DNA of 64,000 bases from Branchiostoma floridae (taxonomy: Eukaryota > Chordata > Leptocardii > Amphioxiformes > Branchiostomatidae), in contig NC_049984.1 of assembly GCF_000003815.2 (NCBI RefSeq), positions 11,096,718 to 11,160,717 on the forward strand. Direction: 5' to 3'. Shown here in pieces: positions 1 through 16,274 of this stretch. How positions within the stretch are numbered: position 1 is the stretch's first letter; every line of letters starts with the position of its first letter. Below the pieces are notes generated by a model. The model was not told the DNA's origin and did no database searches. It saw nothing but the letters and a program-made list of their open reading frames with translations. The position numbers and the translations under genes were made by a program.

Positions 1-13
1 CCATGTGACCTGT

Positions 14-185
14 ATACTCGTAAATGCATTTAAGTTCGAGGGGATTTAATTTCGCGGTAATACCATAGACTGCAGTCTAATACCATAATAGAAAAATGTT
101 CGCGGTTGTTTAAGTTCGCGGTAAAGTGGTCACTGCAAAAACCGCGAACAATAATCCACCGCGAACATTTCTGCATTTACAGTAT
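14..185. mobile_element. MITE, copy 1 of a TTCGCGG-rich family
   Basis: A short non-autonomous inverted-repeat element. The left end resembles CTGTAAATGCA (here with an extra base, CTCGTAAATGC) and the right end reads TGCATTTACAG, both flanked by TA, which suggests a TA target duplication as in Tc1/mariner-type elements. The interior carries several TTCGCGG motifs and their complements. A second, longer copy in the same orientation lies at 63001-63213. No coding capacity is visible. Confidence 0.7.
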
Positions 186-1030
186 TATAGTTCTGATAAA
201 CCCCATACACAGCCCTTTAAAATTATTTACCTCAACGTAAATGTACACAGTTATTTAGTAAGTAACGCACTCGTCCAAATGAAAAAGCAACGATATATGT
301 GTAAAGCATGGGAGGTGAAATTCATTTTCAAGTAACCTTTTATCCCCCATGCAGAGTCCCAAATTATTATTGCTAACTTATTGTTGCATTTAATGACAGC
401 TGTGCATGTTTTTCACAAAGCTATGCAAAATTTTCCATAACTTATCCCCATAGCAACACATCATTACATGATTTGATATAGACCAAAACCCGAAAAATCC
501 CCATACAGACCCCCCTCTCACGGCTCGCGTTATGTATGGCCCAATTAGATGACGATTGTTTTTTAATAAGTTGATGTTCCTCTGTCCAACAACATTGAAA
601 CCATTCACCAGACCCACTGGGTATAGAAAATATTCCGCCTTAAAAAGAACTAAAATTCACAGAGATGAAAATTCTGCTTTTAGTGGTTCTAGTAACCCCC
701 AAGTACACCCTCTCAAGTTCAATGTTTCATCTTCAACTTTTGGTCTGTGAAACTAGGGAGTCCATGCTGTATGAAAATACAAAGATTATATTCTCATCGT
801 TATCACATTTATTAGCGTAGCCATCGCAAGTTCAGTAATTTTCAGTCATAAATTGTTGGATTTTCGAGGGTCTCTGAGGGGGGTCCCAGAACGCCATTAC
901 GAAAAATAGCTGGAGGGTTTTAACTATATGGCTGTTCATAGTTCCACATACCTATCACACATACAAAGTATGAGCCGATTTGGCCGACCCCCATCTTCCG
1001 GCCTCTGCCTGGTTTTATCGTGCAATGACT
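186..1030. other. Intergenic stretch, no gene seen
   Basis: Short open frames only, none with recognisable protein character, splice context or repeats of note. It lies downstream of the 3' end of DUS2, which points toward it. Confidence 0.5.
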
Positions 1031-1049
1031 CTTAAAGTAACGGAGGGGG

Positions 1050-1415
1050 GTGTGTGTGTGATTGAACAAGAATCTGTGAGATATGAGTGTGACAGACAGA
1101 AGTGGTACTGTCGTTGTGTGTGTGTGTGTGTTTGTGTTGGAATCTGGAGTTGTGTGTGCGAAACAGAAGTGGCGTTGTGTGTGTGTTGCACTTAAGCTGT
1201 GTGTGTGTGATGCGCGCGATTTGTGTGTGTGTGTGTTGGAATCTGGGGTTGTGTGTGTGTTGCATTTGCGCTATGTTTGTGTGATGCGCGCGATTTGTGT
1301 GTGTGTGTGTTGGAATCTGGGGTTGTGTGTGTGTGTTGAAATCTGGGGTTGTGTGTGTGTGTTGAACTTGCGCTATGTTTGTGTGATGCGCGCGATTTGT
1401 GTGTGTATAATTTTG
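1050..1415. repeat. GT-rich compound minisatellite with GCGCGC cores
   Basis: Long runs of GT alternate with a unit containing GTGATGCGCGCGATTTGTG, seen around 1206, 1283 and 1384, and with a TTGGAATCTGGGGTT segment. Alternating purine-pyrimidine DNA of this kind is prone to Z-form. The open frames across it (Cys/Val-rich on plus, His/Thr-rich on minus) are artefacts of the repeat. Confidence 0.85.
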
Positions 1416-1872
1416 CAACACTTGGCCCTCCGTAGGCTCCAGTAAATACCGGTACCCCATTGTAACATTTAACATCAGGAAGCAATGCATCTTAAAATGT
1501 GTGGGATGCTGTGCATGTACTGGTTTATTTGACACAATATCTCAATTTCTTAGAATGTGAATAATAGAATAAAATACAAAATCAAAGTACTTAAGTCTAA
1601 TGTTCTTAATGATCTAAATAACAACATGAATTAAAGCTTGATGGTTATAGGCACAATGTACATGTATATAACTTCTAGCATGTAGAAAAAATGTCTGGAG
1701 ATGTAATAAAACTCAAGTGTTGCAACATGTTTATTCTTCAAGCTAACATATACTTAACTCAAGCTGTTAAATAATTAAACACTTTCAAACACTTCTAATG
1801 AAATGACTAGCACCTGAGTTTGACACAAAGTAATTCAAGGCATAAATTTAAAAAAAAAGATAACATGCTGTG

Positions 1873-8869
<6,997 letters not shown>

Positions 8870-9454
8870 TCACAAGGTGGGAGGGGGGCGAACAAACTTG
8901 GAGGAATTTCCCGATAAGACACCACACAATTCACCAACAGCGTATCTAAGGTCGCTACACCTGTACTATGGTACCAACAGCGTGACTTAACCAAAGTAAT
9001 TTACCCTATTTGATAAACTATTCGGGAGAATAAGTCGGCATTCCTGCACTGCGAAGCACATTTTCCTCACAAGGCGCCATTTTGGAAAGTACACTAGCAA
9101 TATGGGGACTGATCTAAATTAAACGGTAGAATAAAAAAGCTACAAATACCAACAGCTTTATTTTTGTTTACTTCAACAACAAACACGTGTTATCCTTGTA
9201 ATAGATTGCAAATAAAAAGAATTTTACGAACGAAAACGGAAACAATAATAATTCGGGACACCGTAGACCAGTGGACTGGTCCAACGTTATATCCGGTTTT
9301 ACATGAAGTTGTGCAATACATTACGTCATCAGTTTCCTGTGTAGAGAAAGAGCCCATTGGCTCTTGCTAAGCCCACAAAATAATCGCAACCAATCACAAG
9401 CTTGACTAAAAATAGCAACAGCGTCATGTTGATATTTATACCATACAAACTATG

Positions 9455-9500
9455 TATATAAACACGGAAACCTCGACACTGTGGCAACTTTTTCCAACAG
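9455..9500 (+). promoter_or_regulatory. TATA-like box and probable 5' leader exon end
   Basis: TATATAAA at 9455-9462 is followed about 30 bases later by sequence that could hold a start site, then AACAG|GTGAGA, a good splice donor after 9500. This fits a non-coding first exon for the gene whose ATG is at 9889, with an acceptor-like GATGTAG just upstream of that ATG. The 600 bp between this and the DUS2 start at 8857 would serve as a divergent promoter region. Confidence 0.4.
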
Positions 9501-9888
9501 GTGAGAAGAAAACGTCAGATACCGCAAAGGGAACAGGCTGAGTTATCAACAGACCAATACGCCGTACAAGGATTTTTTCATCTCTATTTTGATCCAGCAC
9601 AGTTAGGTAAGAAATTGTTCTTTAATATGCATTGGCAGCACCTTGTACGCGTTTGCTATGCCAGTCTTTGTAACTTCGACAATTGATCAAAACGTCATAG
9701 TTCCACCTGTATTCCTGTATGTATGTATGTATGTCCGATGACGTAAACATTATAACCTTACATGAAAGTAACTATAAACTAAGTTCTGGTGACAAGTGAA
9801 CGTTTTGCTGACGAAAATGTAACGTTAAGCTTATGATATTAGTCAGATCACTCTTTGTAACGGAAAAAATGCTTGATTTGATGTAGAT

Positions 9889-10081
9889 ATGGCTGACAAC
9901 TTTAAGGAGAACGCTCGCAACAACTACTCCCGGAAGTACAAGCTTGCCCATCGAGACAACATCAAGAACAGGCCCAAACCGCCACCCGTGCTGGAGAACA
10001 GCCGCTGTCGGGACTGTCTGGGTGGTTACGACAAGAAGGCTCTGTACGAAGGCGCCTGTGTGTGTCACAGTGGTTTTCTAG
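9889..10081 (+). CDS. First coding exon of an unrecognised Cys-containing protein
   Basis: The ATG at 9889 opens 64 codons that end at the donor CTAG|GTAAGA (exon end 10081, phase 1). The peptide begins MADNFKENARNNYSRKYK, is basic and polar, then has a Pro-rich stretch (RPKPPPVLENS) and a Cys cluster CRDC...CVCHSG spaced like a small metal-binding knuckle. I do not recognise the family. It is head-to-head with DUS2. A possible second exon starts at 10772 after TTTTCCAG and continues in frame (VALRGTSYFRWTCCN) before running into repeat DNA at 10845. Later exons were not found, so the gene may be interrupted by the satellite block, continue beyond it, or be a pseudogene. Confidence 0.5.
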
Positions 10082-10771
10082 GTAAGACATCGATCGATAT
10101 TGTTCAATTCAAAGGTGTACATGTAGTCCCTATAGCTACAGCCTTGATTGCGTTAATTACAAGCCAAAATTTAAGCTTTAAAGCTATTTTTAAAGCTTTT
10201 TTTCTAAAAATGGGCGTGGCCTTAAAGTAGTTGATGACGTCATTGTGGCATCATACTAATTTGCATAAATAATCTTTATGCATTAGGGTACTATCTTTAA
10301 AAAAATCAAGGTCCATACATTATTTAAGATGGTAATTTTAGAAGACCAAAAACACCCCCCAAAACTCCTCAGCCACCCTGAAATCCTACCTTAATAGGCA
10401 CCCTGTGTTGGAGCAGGGAACTTTTATCGGGCTTTCTTCGGGTCGGGGCATGAAGCATGTTTACGTGTCCTTGTGGTGCCATGACGTGGAGCCCAAACAA
10501 TTACATAGTGTTGCGTAATATCATGATTCATAAAAACACCTTCTTTCATGTTCAGTATGTTCATTTGTGACTGCGGACATGAGGTTCAACAAACCCGATC
10601 ACAGTTTATTGTTGAAGTTGATGTTTCAGTAAAAAGTTGTGTGATAACCGTGTTCCTTGTTGTTTAGATTTACAAATTTTGTTAAGTTGGGTGGAATTGC
10701 ATGCTAGTACAATACATGTAAATATTGTGATTGACAAACAACGGACGTGACGTTACCTGTTTGTTTTCCAG

Positions 10772-10844
10772 TCGCCCTGAGAGGAACCTCGTACTTCAGA
10801 TGGACGTGTTGTAACGTGGTGTCTGGCGCCAGCACACCCACATA
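10772..10844 (+). CDS. Possible second exon of the unknown gene at 9889
   Basis: A pyrimidine tract and CAG acceptor precede 10772, and the phase (G|TC) matches the exon at 9889-10081. The reading adds VALRGTSYFRWTCCNVVSG, again Cys-rich. A weak donor GTAACG sits at 10811. Beyond 10845 the sequence is a 60-bp repeat also found at 11651, so the exon probably ends before that. This is tentative. Confidence 0.3.
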
Positions 10845-10904
10845 CATAATATATTCCCACTCACGTTGCCTCAGTGGAGAGTTAAGGACTGGGGTGAGAA
10901 GACC
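10845..10904. repeat. 60-bp dispersed repeat, copy 1
   Basis: The 60 bp starting CATAATATATTCCCACTCAC recurs at 11651-11710 with essentially no change. After the shared stretch the two copies diverge at once. It abuts the possible second exon of the unknown gene. Confidence 0.85.
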
Positions 10905-11107
10905 GAGGCATCGTGGAATCCGAGATTCCATGCTTACCCGTAAAATACTTAGGGGGTGGGTGGGTGGGGGGGCTAAAAATTTGACTGCACTTCTTTCCCG
11001 TGCTCCCCCCATCTACTAATATCCTCTTCAGCAGAAAAGGTGAAGAATTGCTCCGAAACTTGATATCATGTGTTGCGCTCTGTTATTCAGATATAACACA
11101 GAAAAGA

Positions 11108-11380
11108 CACCTACACTTGAACAGAACTTTATTGCCCGACAATTGTACATGATATGGCAACTATTATTACACAAAGTACCAAATGACTGACACTCGGTTT
11201 TATTCCGACTGCTGTACCACATGAGAAAGAGCCATACACTCTTTGTGTCTGGCGGTAGGCTGTTCCAGACATTGGGCCCACGGTAGGCTATTGATCTTCT
11301 GAAGGTCTCTCGCTTAGGCTTTGGGACAACCAGTTGACTACTCTGAGTACTCTGGTCCCTGCAGTACACAAACATCTAGC
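11108..11380 (-). mobile_element. 5'-truncated non-LTR retrotransposon remnant
   Basis: Read on the minus strand the segment encodes RRSIAYRGPNVWNSLP, a motif typical of the C-terminal end of CR1/Jockey-like reverse transcriptase polyproteins, followed by a tail whose plus-strand form is GAACTTTATTGCCCGACA. A related tail-like stretch lies near 20460. Only the extreme 3' end remains and it is not functional. Confidence 0.6.
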
Positions 11381-11521
11381 GCATGTAGGGTGGTAGTTGC
11401 ATATAACTTCGGAGCTTTGGATAATCCACACAGATCGGAGATATCCCTCTGGTGAAAAACGGCTACACTAGAAACCTACATTGCCTCTGACCGTGGACTG
11501 TAGCTAGACTAGTCTACTCTT

Positions 11522-11651
11522 GCTAGGCTGTGTCCCTCCCGTCCGGCTCATGATTCACTTGTGAATAGAGGGGGAGTTATATCACATGTCATAAACTCAC
11601 GCGAGTGGAGATCTCGCGAGAGTTCATTCCATTGTGATATCATTGGGAATC
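11522..11651. repeat. 130-bp direct repeat, left copy
   Basis: Positions 11544-11651 are identical (108 bp) to 16167-16274, and the preceding 22 bp align with mismatches but no gaps to 16145-16166. The unit is rich in internal dyads: ATTCAC-TT-GTGAAT, ATATCACA...TGTGATAT, and CTCGCGAG. Such structured ends suggest a transposable-element terminus or a mobilised short element. This copy is followed directly by the 60-bp repeat at 11651. Confidence 0.85.
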
Positions 11652-11710
11652 ATAATATATTCCCACTCACGTTGCCTCAGTGGAGAGTTAAGGACTGGGG
11701 TGAGAAGACC
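11651..11710. repeat. 60-bp dispersed repeat, copy 2
   Basis: Second copy of the repeat at 10845-10904, joined directly to the 3' side of the left 130-bp repeat. This shows the block was built by successive insertions or duplications. Confidence 0.85.
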
Positions 11711-12890
11711 TCGGCACCCGCTTCTCCCGAGTGCCATTATTCCCCTAATTTAAGTTCCTACATTTCCCTTCATTTAATCCTCTCCCAATCCTTATTCTTC
11801 TCCATTCCCTTTTCCCAATCCTTATTGTCTTCATTCCCCCAATCCCTTATATTTACTCCCTCACCTCTGTGCCTTTCCGTACAAAACCCTCTACATATGC
11901 ATTAAGCCACCTTGACAACACAGCAGCATCCCCTATGGTCTGCTGCGCATGCTTGTTGTTATCAACAGGGTGGGTGTAAGACTATCACAGTCACAGTCAT
12001 CAGTCTTTAGGTGTTCCTCAGGAATGCAGATTGATCCCTGGTTCTCAGCTAAGTTCATTGGGCGCCCAAGGTCCGGCTCGAGTGGGACCTGTCCAATCCG
12101 AACTCAGTGGAATGGTCGACGACCAGTCCGATTAGATAGAGAGCCCTTAGAGATTACCTGAGACCAACCTCTCCCAGGTTTACAGTAGTTCAACTAATCC
12201 TGCGTCGTGTTGGAAATCAAACATTGATTTCTCTGCGTATACAAGAACAATATTCCAGCTGCAGAGAAAGCTATCACCACAATGCTTGCTCAGTATCTAA
12301 CCTGTAACTGTCGACCTTTACGCACAGTTCTATATATTTCAGTCTGGACAGGCCCCACTCGCTTCCCGGACCACCAGGCCGAAGCCAGTATGGGTGGCAA
12401 CAGCTTAAGGGAGCTGAACACGGTCCACGAGTGAGAACTAGGCCAGCTAAAGGTAGCCAATAAACAGGAACACAGAAAATCCAATGGTAGGAAGGAATGT
12501 GACACGAGAAACTCGTCATGATCTTTGTCTTTATTCCAAACTTGCATAACAAGAAACGCAAACACCGGTTCAGTCAACGGTAAAATCACCATCCAACATT
12601 ACCGTGCAGACGCTGCGGACCTTATCGAAAATTGCATGTCGTCCAAGGTCACAATCTAATTGTGACAAACGAAGTTCCATTGTTCCCATTGTGTCCTCCA
12701 TTCCTTTGACCTTTACTTCTGACCTGTCCAACAAGGTAGGTCTTCACTGTACTACCGTCCGGTCTTGTTACCTACCATGGATTTGTTCACCAACCATGCA
12801 ACAAACCAAACAAAATCTGAGGTTGTCCAACAACCTGTCGTCATATCAAATGAAACACCGACTCAAATCAAACAAAGTTACGATTACCGT
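11711..12890. other. Spacer within the repeat block, no gene recognised
   Basis: Contains a pyrimidine-rich stretch (about 11735-11870) and several open frames up to about 100 codons, none with recognisable protein character. It leads into the satellite array. Confidence 0.4.
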
Positions 12891-12894
12891 CCAC

Positions 12895-14556
12895 CGGCGC
12901 CCGTTGTCTTACAGCGAAAATCCACTATACCGTCTGACGCACCCCGCTGTCCAACAACGAATTCTCTACACGATTGTCCAACAATCTCACCACACCGTCC
13001 ACCGGTGCCGTTGTTCAACAGCGAGTACAATATACAACCATGTACTGCACCCCACCGTCCGACGGTGCCGCTGTCCAACAGCAAATACAACATACAGTCA
13101 TATACTGCACCACCCCCTCCAACGGTGCCGCTGTCCAACCGCAAATATCAGATACAACAAAGTACTGTACCACACCGTCCAACGGTGCCGCTGTCCGACA
13201 GCGAATATAACATACAACCATGTACTTGTACTACACCGTCCAACGGTGCCGCTGTCCAACGGCGAATACAACATACAACCATGTATGTACTGTGCCACAC
13301 CGTCCGGCGGTGCCGCTGTCCAACAGCGAATACAACATACAACCATGTACTGTACTACACCGTCCGACGGAGTCCGCTGTCCAACAGCGAATACAACATA
13401 CAACCATGTATGTACTGTACCACACCGTCCTACAGTGCTGCTGTCCGACAGCGAATACAATATACAACCATGTACTGTACCCCACCGTCCAACGGTGCCG
13501 CTGTCCAACAGGAAATACAACATACAGTCATGTACTGTACCACACCGTCCGGCGGCCACGCTGTCCAACAGCAAATGCAATATACAACAAAGTACTGTAC
13601 CACACCGTTCAACGGTGCCCGCTGTCTGACAGCAAATACAATATGCAACAATTACTGTACCACACTGTCCGACGGTGCCACTGTCCAACAGCAAATACAA
13701 CATACACGATGTATGTACTGTACCACACCGTCCAACGGTGCTCGCTATCCGACAGCAAATACAATATGCAACAATTTACTGTACCACACCGTCCGACGGT
13801 GCCACTGTCCAACAGCAAATACAACATACACGATGTATGTACTGTACCACACCGTCCAACGGTGCCCGCTGTCCGACAGCAAATACAATATGCAACAATT
13901 TACTGTACCACACCGTCCGACGGTGCCGCTGTCCAACAGCAAATACAACATACACGATGTATGTACCGTACCACACCGTCCAACGGTGCCCGCTGTCCGA
14001 CAGCAAATACAATATGCAACAATTTACTGTACCAAACCGTCCGACGGTGCCGCTGTCCAACAGCAAATACAACATACACGATGTATGTACTGTACCACAC
14101 CGTCCAACGGTGCCCGCTGTCCGACAGCAAATACAATATGCAACAATTTACTGTACCAAACCGTCCGACGGTGCCGCTGTCCAACAGCAAATACAACATA
14201 CACGATGTATGTACTGTACCACACCGTCCAACGGTGCCCGCTGTCCGACAGCAAATACAATATGCAACAATTACTGTACCAAACCGTCCGACGGTGCCGC
14301 TGTCCAACAGCAAATACAATATACACAAATTACTGTACCACACCGTCCGACGGTGCCGCTGTCCGACAGCCAATACAATATACAACAATTGCTGTACCAA
14401 ACCGTTCGACGGTGCCGCTGTCCGACAGCAAATACAATAAACACAAATTACTGTACCACACCGTCCGACGGTGCTGCTGTCCGACAGCGAATACAATATA
14501 CAACAATTACTTTATTACGTCATCCGACGGTGCCGTTGTCCGACAGCGAATTCTAA
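12895..14556. repeat. Hairpin-rich satellite, 60-64 bp monomers with a 124-bp higher-order unit
   Basis: About 27 tandem monomers. Each contains two adjacent perfect or near-perfect dyads: CACCGTC-C-GACGGTG (or CACCGT-CCA-ACGGTG) and GCTGTC-C-GACAGC, then a linker AAATACAATATACAACA. Early monomers repeat every 60 bp. From about 13614 two variants alternate, one with GGTGCCCGCTGTCCGACAG and one with GGTGCCGCTGTCCAACAG plus CACGATGTATG, giving starts at 13614, 13737, 13861, 13985, 14109 and 14233 (spacing 123, then 124 four times). The sequence lacks stop codons over long distances in several frames, so frames up to 599 codons appear. These are not taken as genes. Confidence 0.92.
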
Positions 14557-14649
14557 CCAATTAAAACATTAAATCGATCGACGATCCTCAGTCATACAGA
14601 GTCAAAACCTAAAGTTTCCTCACAAAAATTACGTCCTCGGTACTAAGAA

Positions 14650-15040
14650 ATCAGACCACTGCGCCCCGCTGATCAGCCTGACAGGAGCTGGGGAGGAGAG
14701 AATACCGGGTTAGTGCAAAACTGCGACCCACTCCGAAACTACGTCTCGCTGATCAGCCTGACAGGAGCTGGGGAGGAAAGAACGCCGGGTTAGTGCCGAA
14801 CTGCGCCCCGCCAGTCCGCCTGACAGGAGCTGGGGAGGAGAGAGCGCCGGGTTAGTGCCGAACTGCGCCCCGCCAGTCCGCCTGACAGGAGCTGGGGAGG
14901 AGAGAGCGCCGGGTTAGTGCCGAACTGCTCCCCGCCAGTCAGCCTGACAGGAGCTGTGGTGGAGAGAACGCCGGTTTAGTGCAGACCTGCGACCCGCCCC
15001 GAACTGCGCCCCGCCGATCAGCATGACAGGAGCTGGTAAA
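14650..15040. repeat. Second tandem array, 62-bp core period
   Basis: Units carry CCTGACAGGAGCTGGGGAGG and CGCCGGGTTAGTGC. The shared CCTGACAGG motif starts at 14677, 14757, 14819, 14881 and 14943, with a variant at about 15022, so spacing is 80, 62, 62, 62 and 79 bp. It lies 90 bp after the hairpin satellite but is unrelated in sequence. Confidence 0.88.
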
Positions 15041-16144
15041 CTGGAAGAAGGGCACATCACATGTTACGTCACCGCGGCAAAAATTACTGAGAAAACAGAA
15101 ACATGTCGAGTTCACGAGGGTTAAAAGATCTCTTACTAGCGTACAGGCTGTCCGACAACCTGAAGTGCAAAAACAAACACTTTCAGAAAGGATATCACAG
15201 TCCACTTGGAATCACCGCTGCAAATTGTTGACTACTGCCCGAGTATTGAAGTCTTTGAGCCTGGTCCAACCACTTTCCGGGCTGTTGACTGCTCCACAAA
15301 TTGCAGAAATGCTGGCCTAGCACAGAAAACCATGGCAAAATTGTACGGTAAAACAGACAAGCAACACTGCTAAAACGAGAGCAGCCCAATCAGGCAACTC
15401 TACCCGAAACATGGCGCCTCGGCACACACAGAAAAACACTGACCACCACTTTGACGACTGCCCAAAGTTTCCAAAAAATGGCTTAACTCACCCACAGCGG
15501 TGTCAGTAATAAGTTTAACCACTACTGTCGTCAGGGGAGGAATGTCAGGTGCTCCTCCAGGCCCTCGGTGATCAGTTCAGTGTTGTTCTGCTCCATTAGG
15601 CTCCTTGCGCGAGAAAACAAGGATTACGGCAGTCCTGGTGGTGATACAGCCTTGTCTGAATACCTAACTCATGCGAAAAAAAAACAAGAAAATCAAAATG
15701 CATCCGAAGCCAAGTTAACCACGCTAAGTTGAATCAATCTCACCTGCGCACCCGAACACGTGCGCTCCACATACAGATGCAAATTCCACTCATAAATGAC
15801 ACGAGTATCAGAAGGAACATTTGAAAACTCGAATATGCTCTAAAACACAAGCTGCACGCCTTAGGAAAGGTGAGCAAACAAATTCACAGAATAATAAAAC
15901 GAAATTCAGACAGCAAAATGTCTCTGCACTGAGAACACTGTCCCGCCAAAGCGCGGGAAACAGACCGCCAAACAAAAATTCCAGAACACGCCATAAGGCG
16001 GCAAGGCAATACTGCGTACCTTCTAGGTTAGTGACACTAACGCCAAAGGAAACTACCCAGTCCTTTGCTGCCGGCAAGATACGTTCCCAGAAGTAAAAGA
16101 TGTCACCGGCTTGCACATGGCGGGTACCGCGCTACAGGAGCTCT
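15041..16144. other. Repeat-block remainder, no gene recognised
   Basis: No coding exon, satellite or inverted repeat was recognised between the 62-bp array and the right 130-bp repeat. Open frames of about 60-100 codons occur on both strands without recognisable features. Confidence 0.4.
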
Positions 16145-16274
16145 GCTAGACAACGTCCTGTTCGTGCGGCTCATGATTCACTTGTGAATAGAGGGGGAGT
16201 TATATCACATGTCATAAACTCACGCGAGTGGAGATCTCGCGAGAGTTCATTCCATTGTGATATCATTGGGAATC
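16145..16274. repeat. 130-bp direct repeat, right copy
   Basis: Same orientation as 11522-11651 and identical over its last 108 bp. The two copies bound 4.5 kb that includes both tandem arrays. No long terminal repeat hallmark (TG...CA, primer-binding site, gag/pol) was seen. Confidence 0.85.

Noticed and set aside
1032-1535. His/Thr-rich minus-strand frame
   Set aside because: It is the complement of GT microsatellite.
12895-14556. CRISPR-like array
   Set aside because: Monomers are contiguous and similar throughout; there are no unique spacers, and the genome is eukaryotic.
12765-14564. 599-codon open frame as a gene
   Set aside because: It is made almost wholly of the hairpin satellite, overlaps equally open frames in other phases and has no splice or start context.
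11522-16274. LTR retrotransposon
   Set aside because: The 130-bp repeats lack TG...CA ends and there is no gag, pol or primer-binding site between them.
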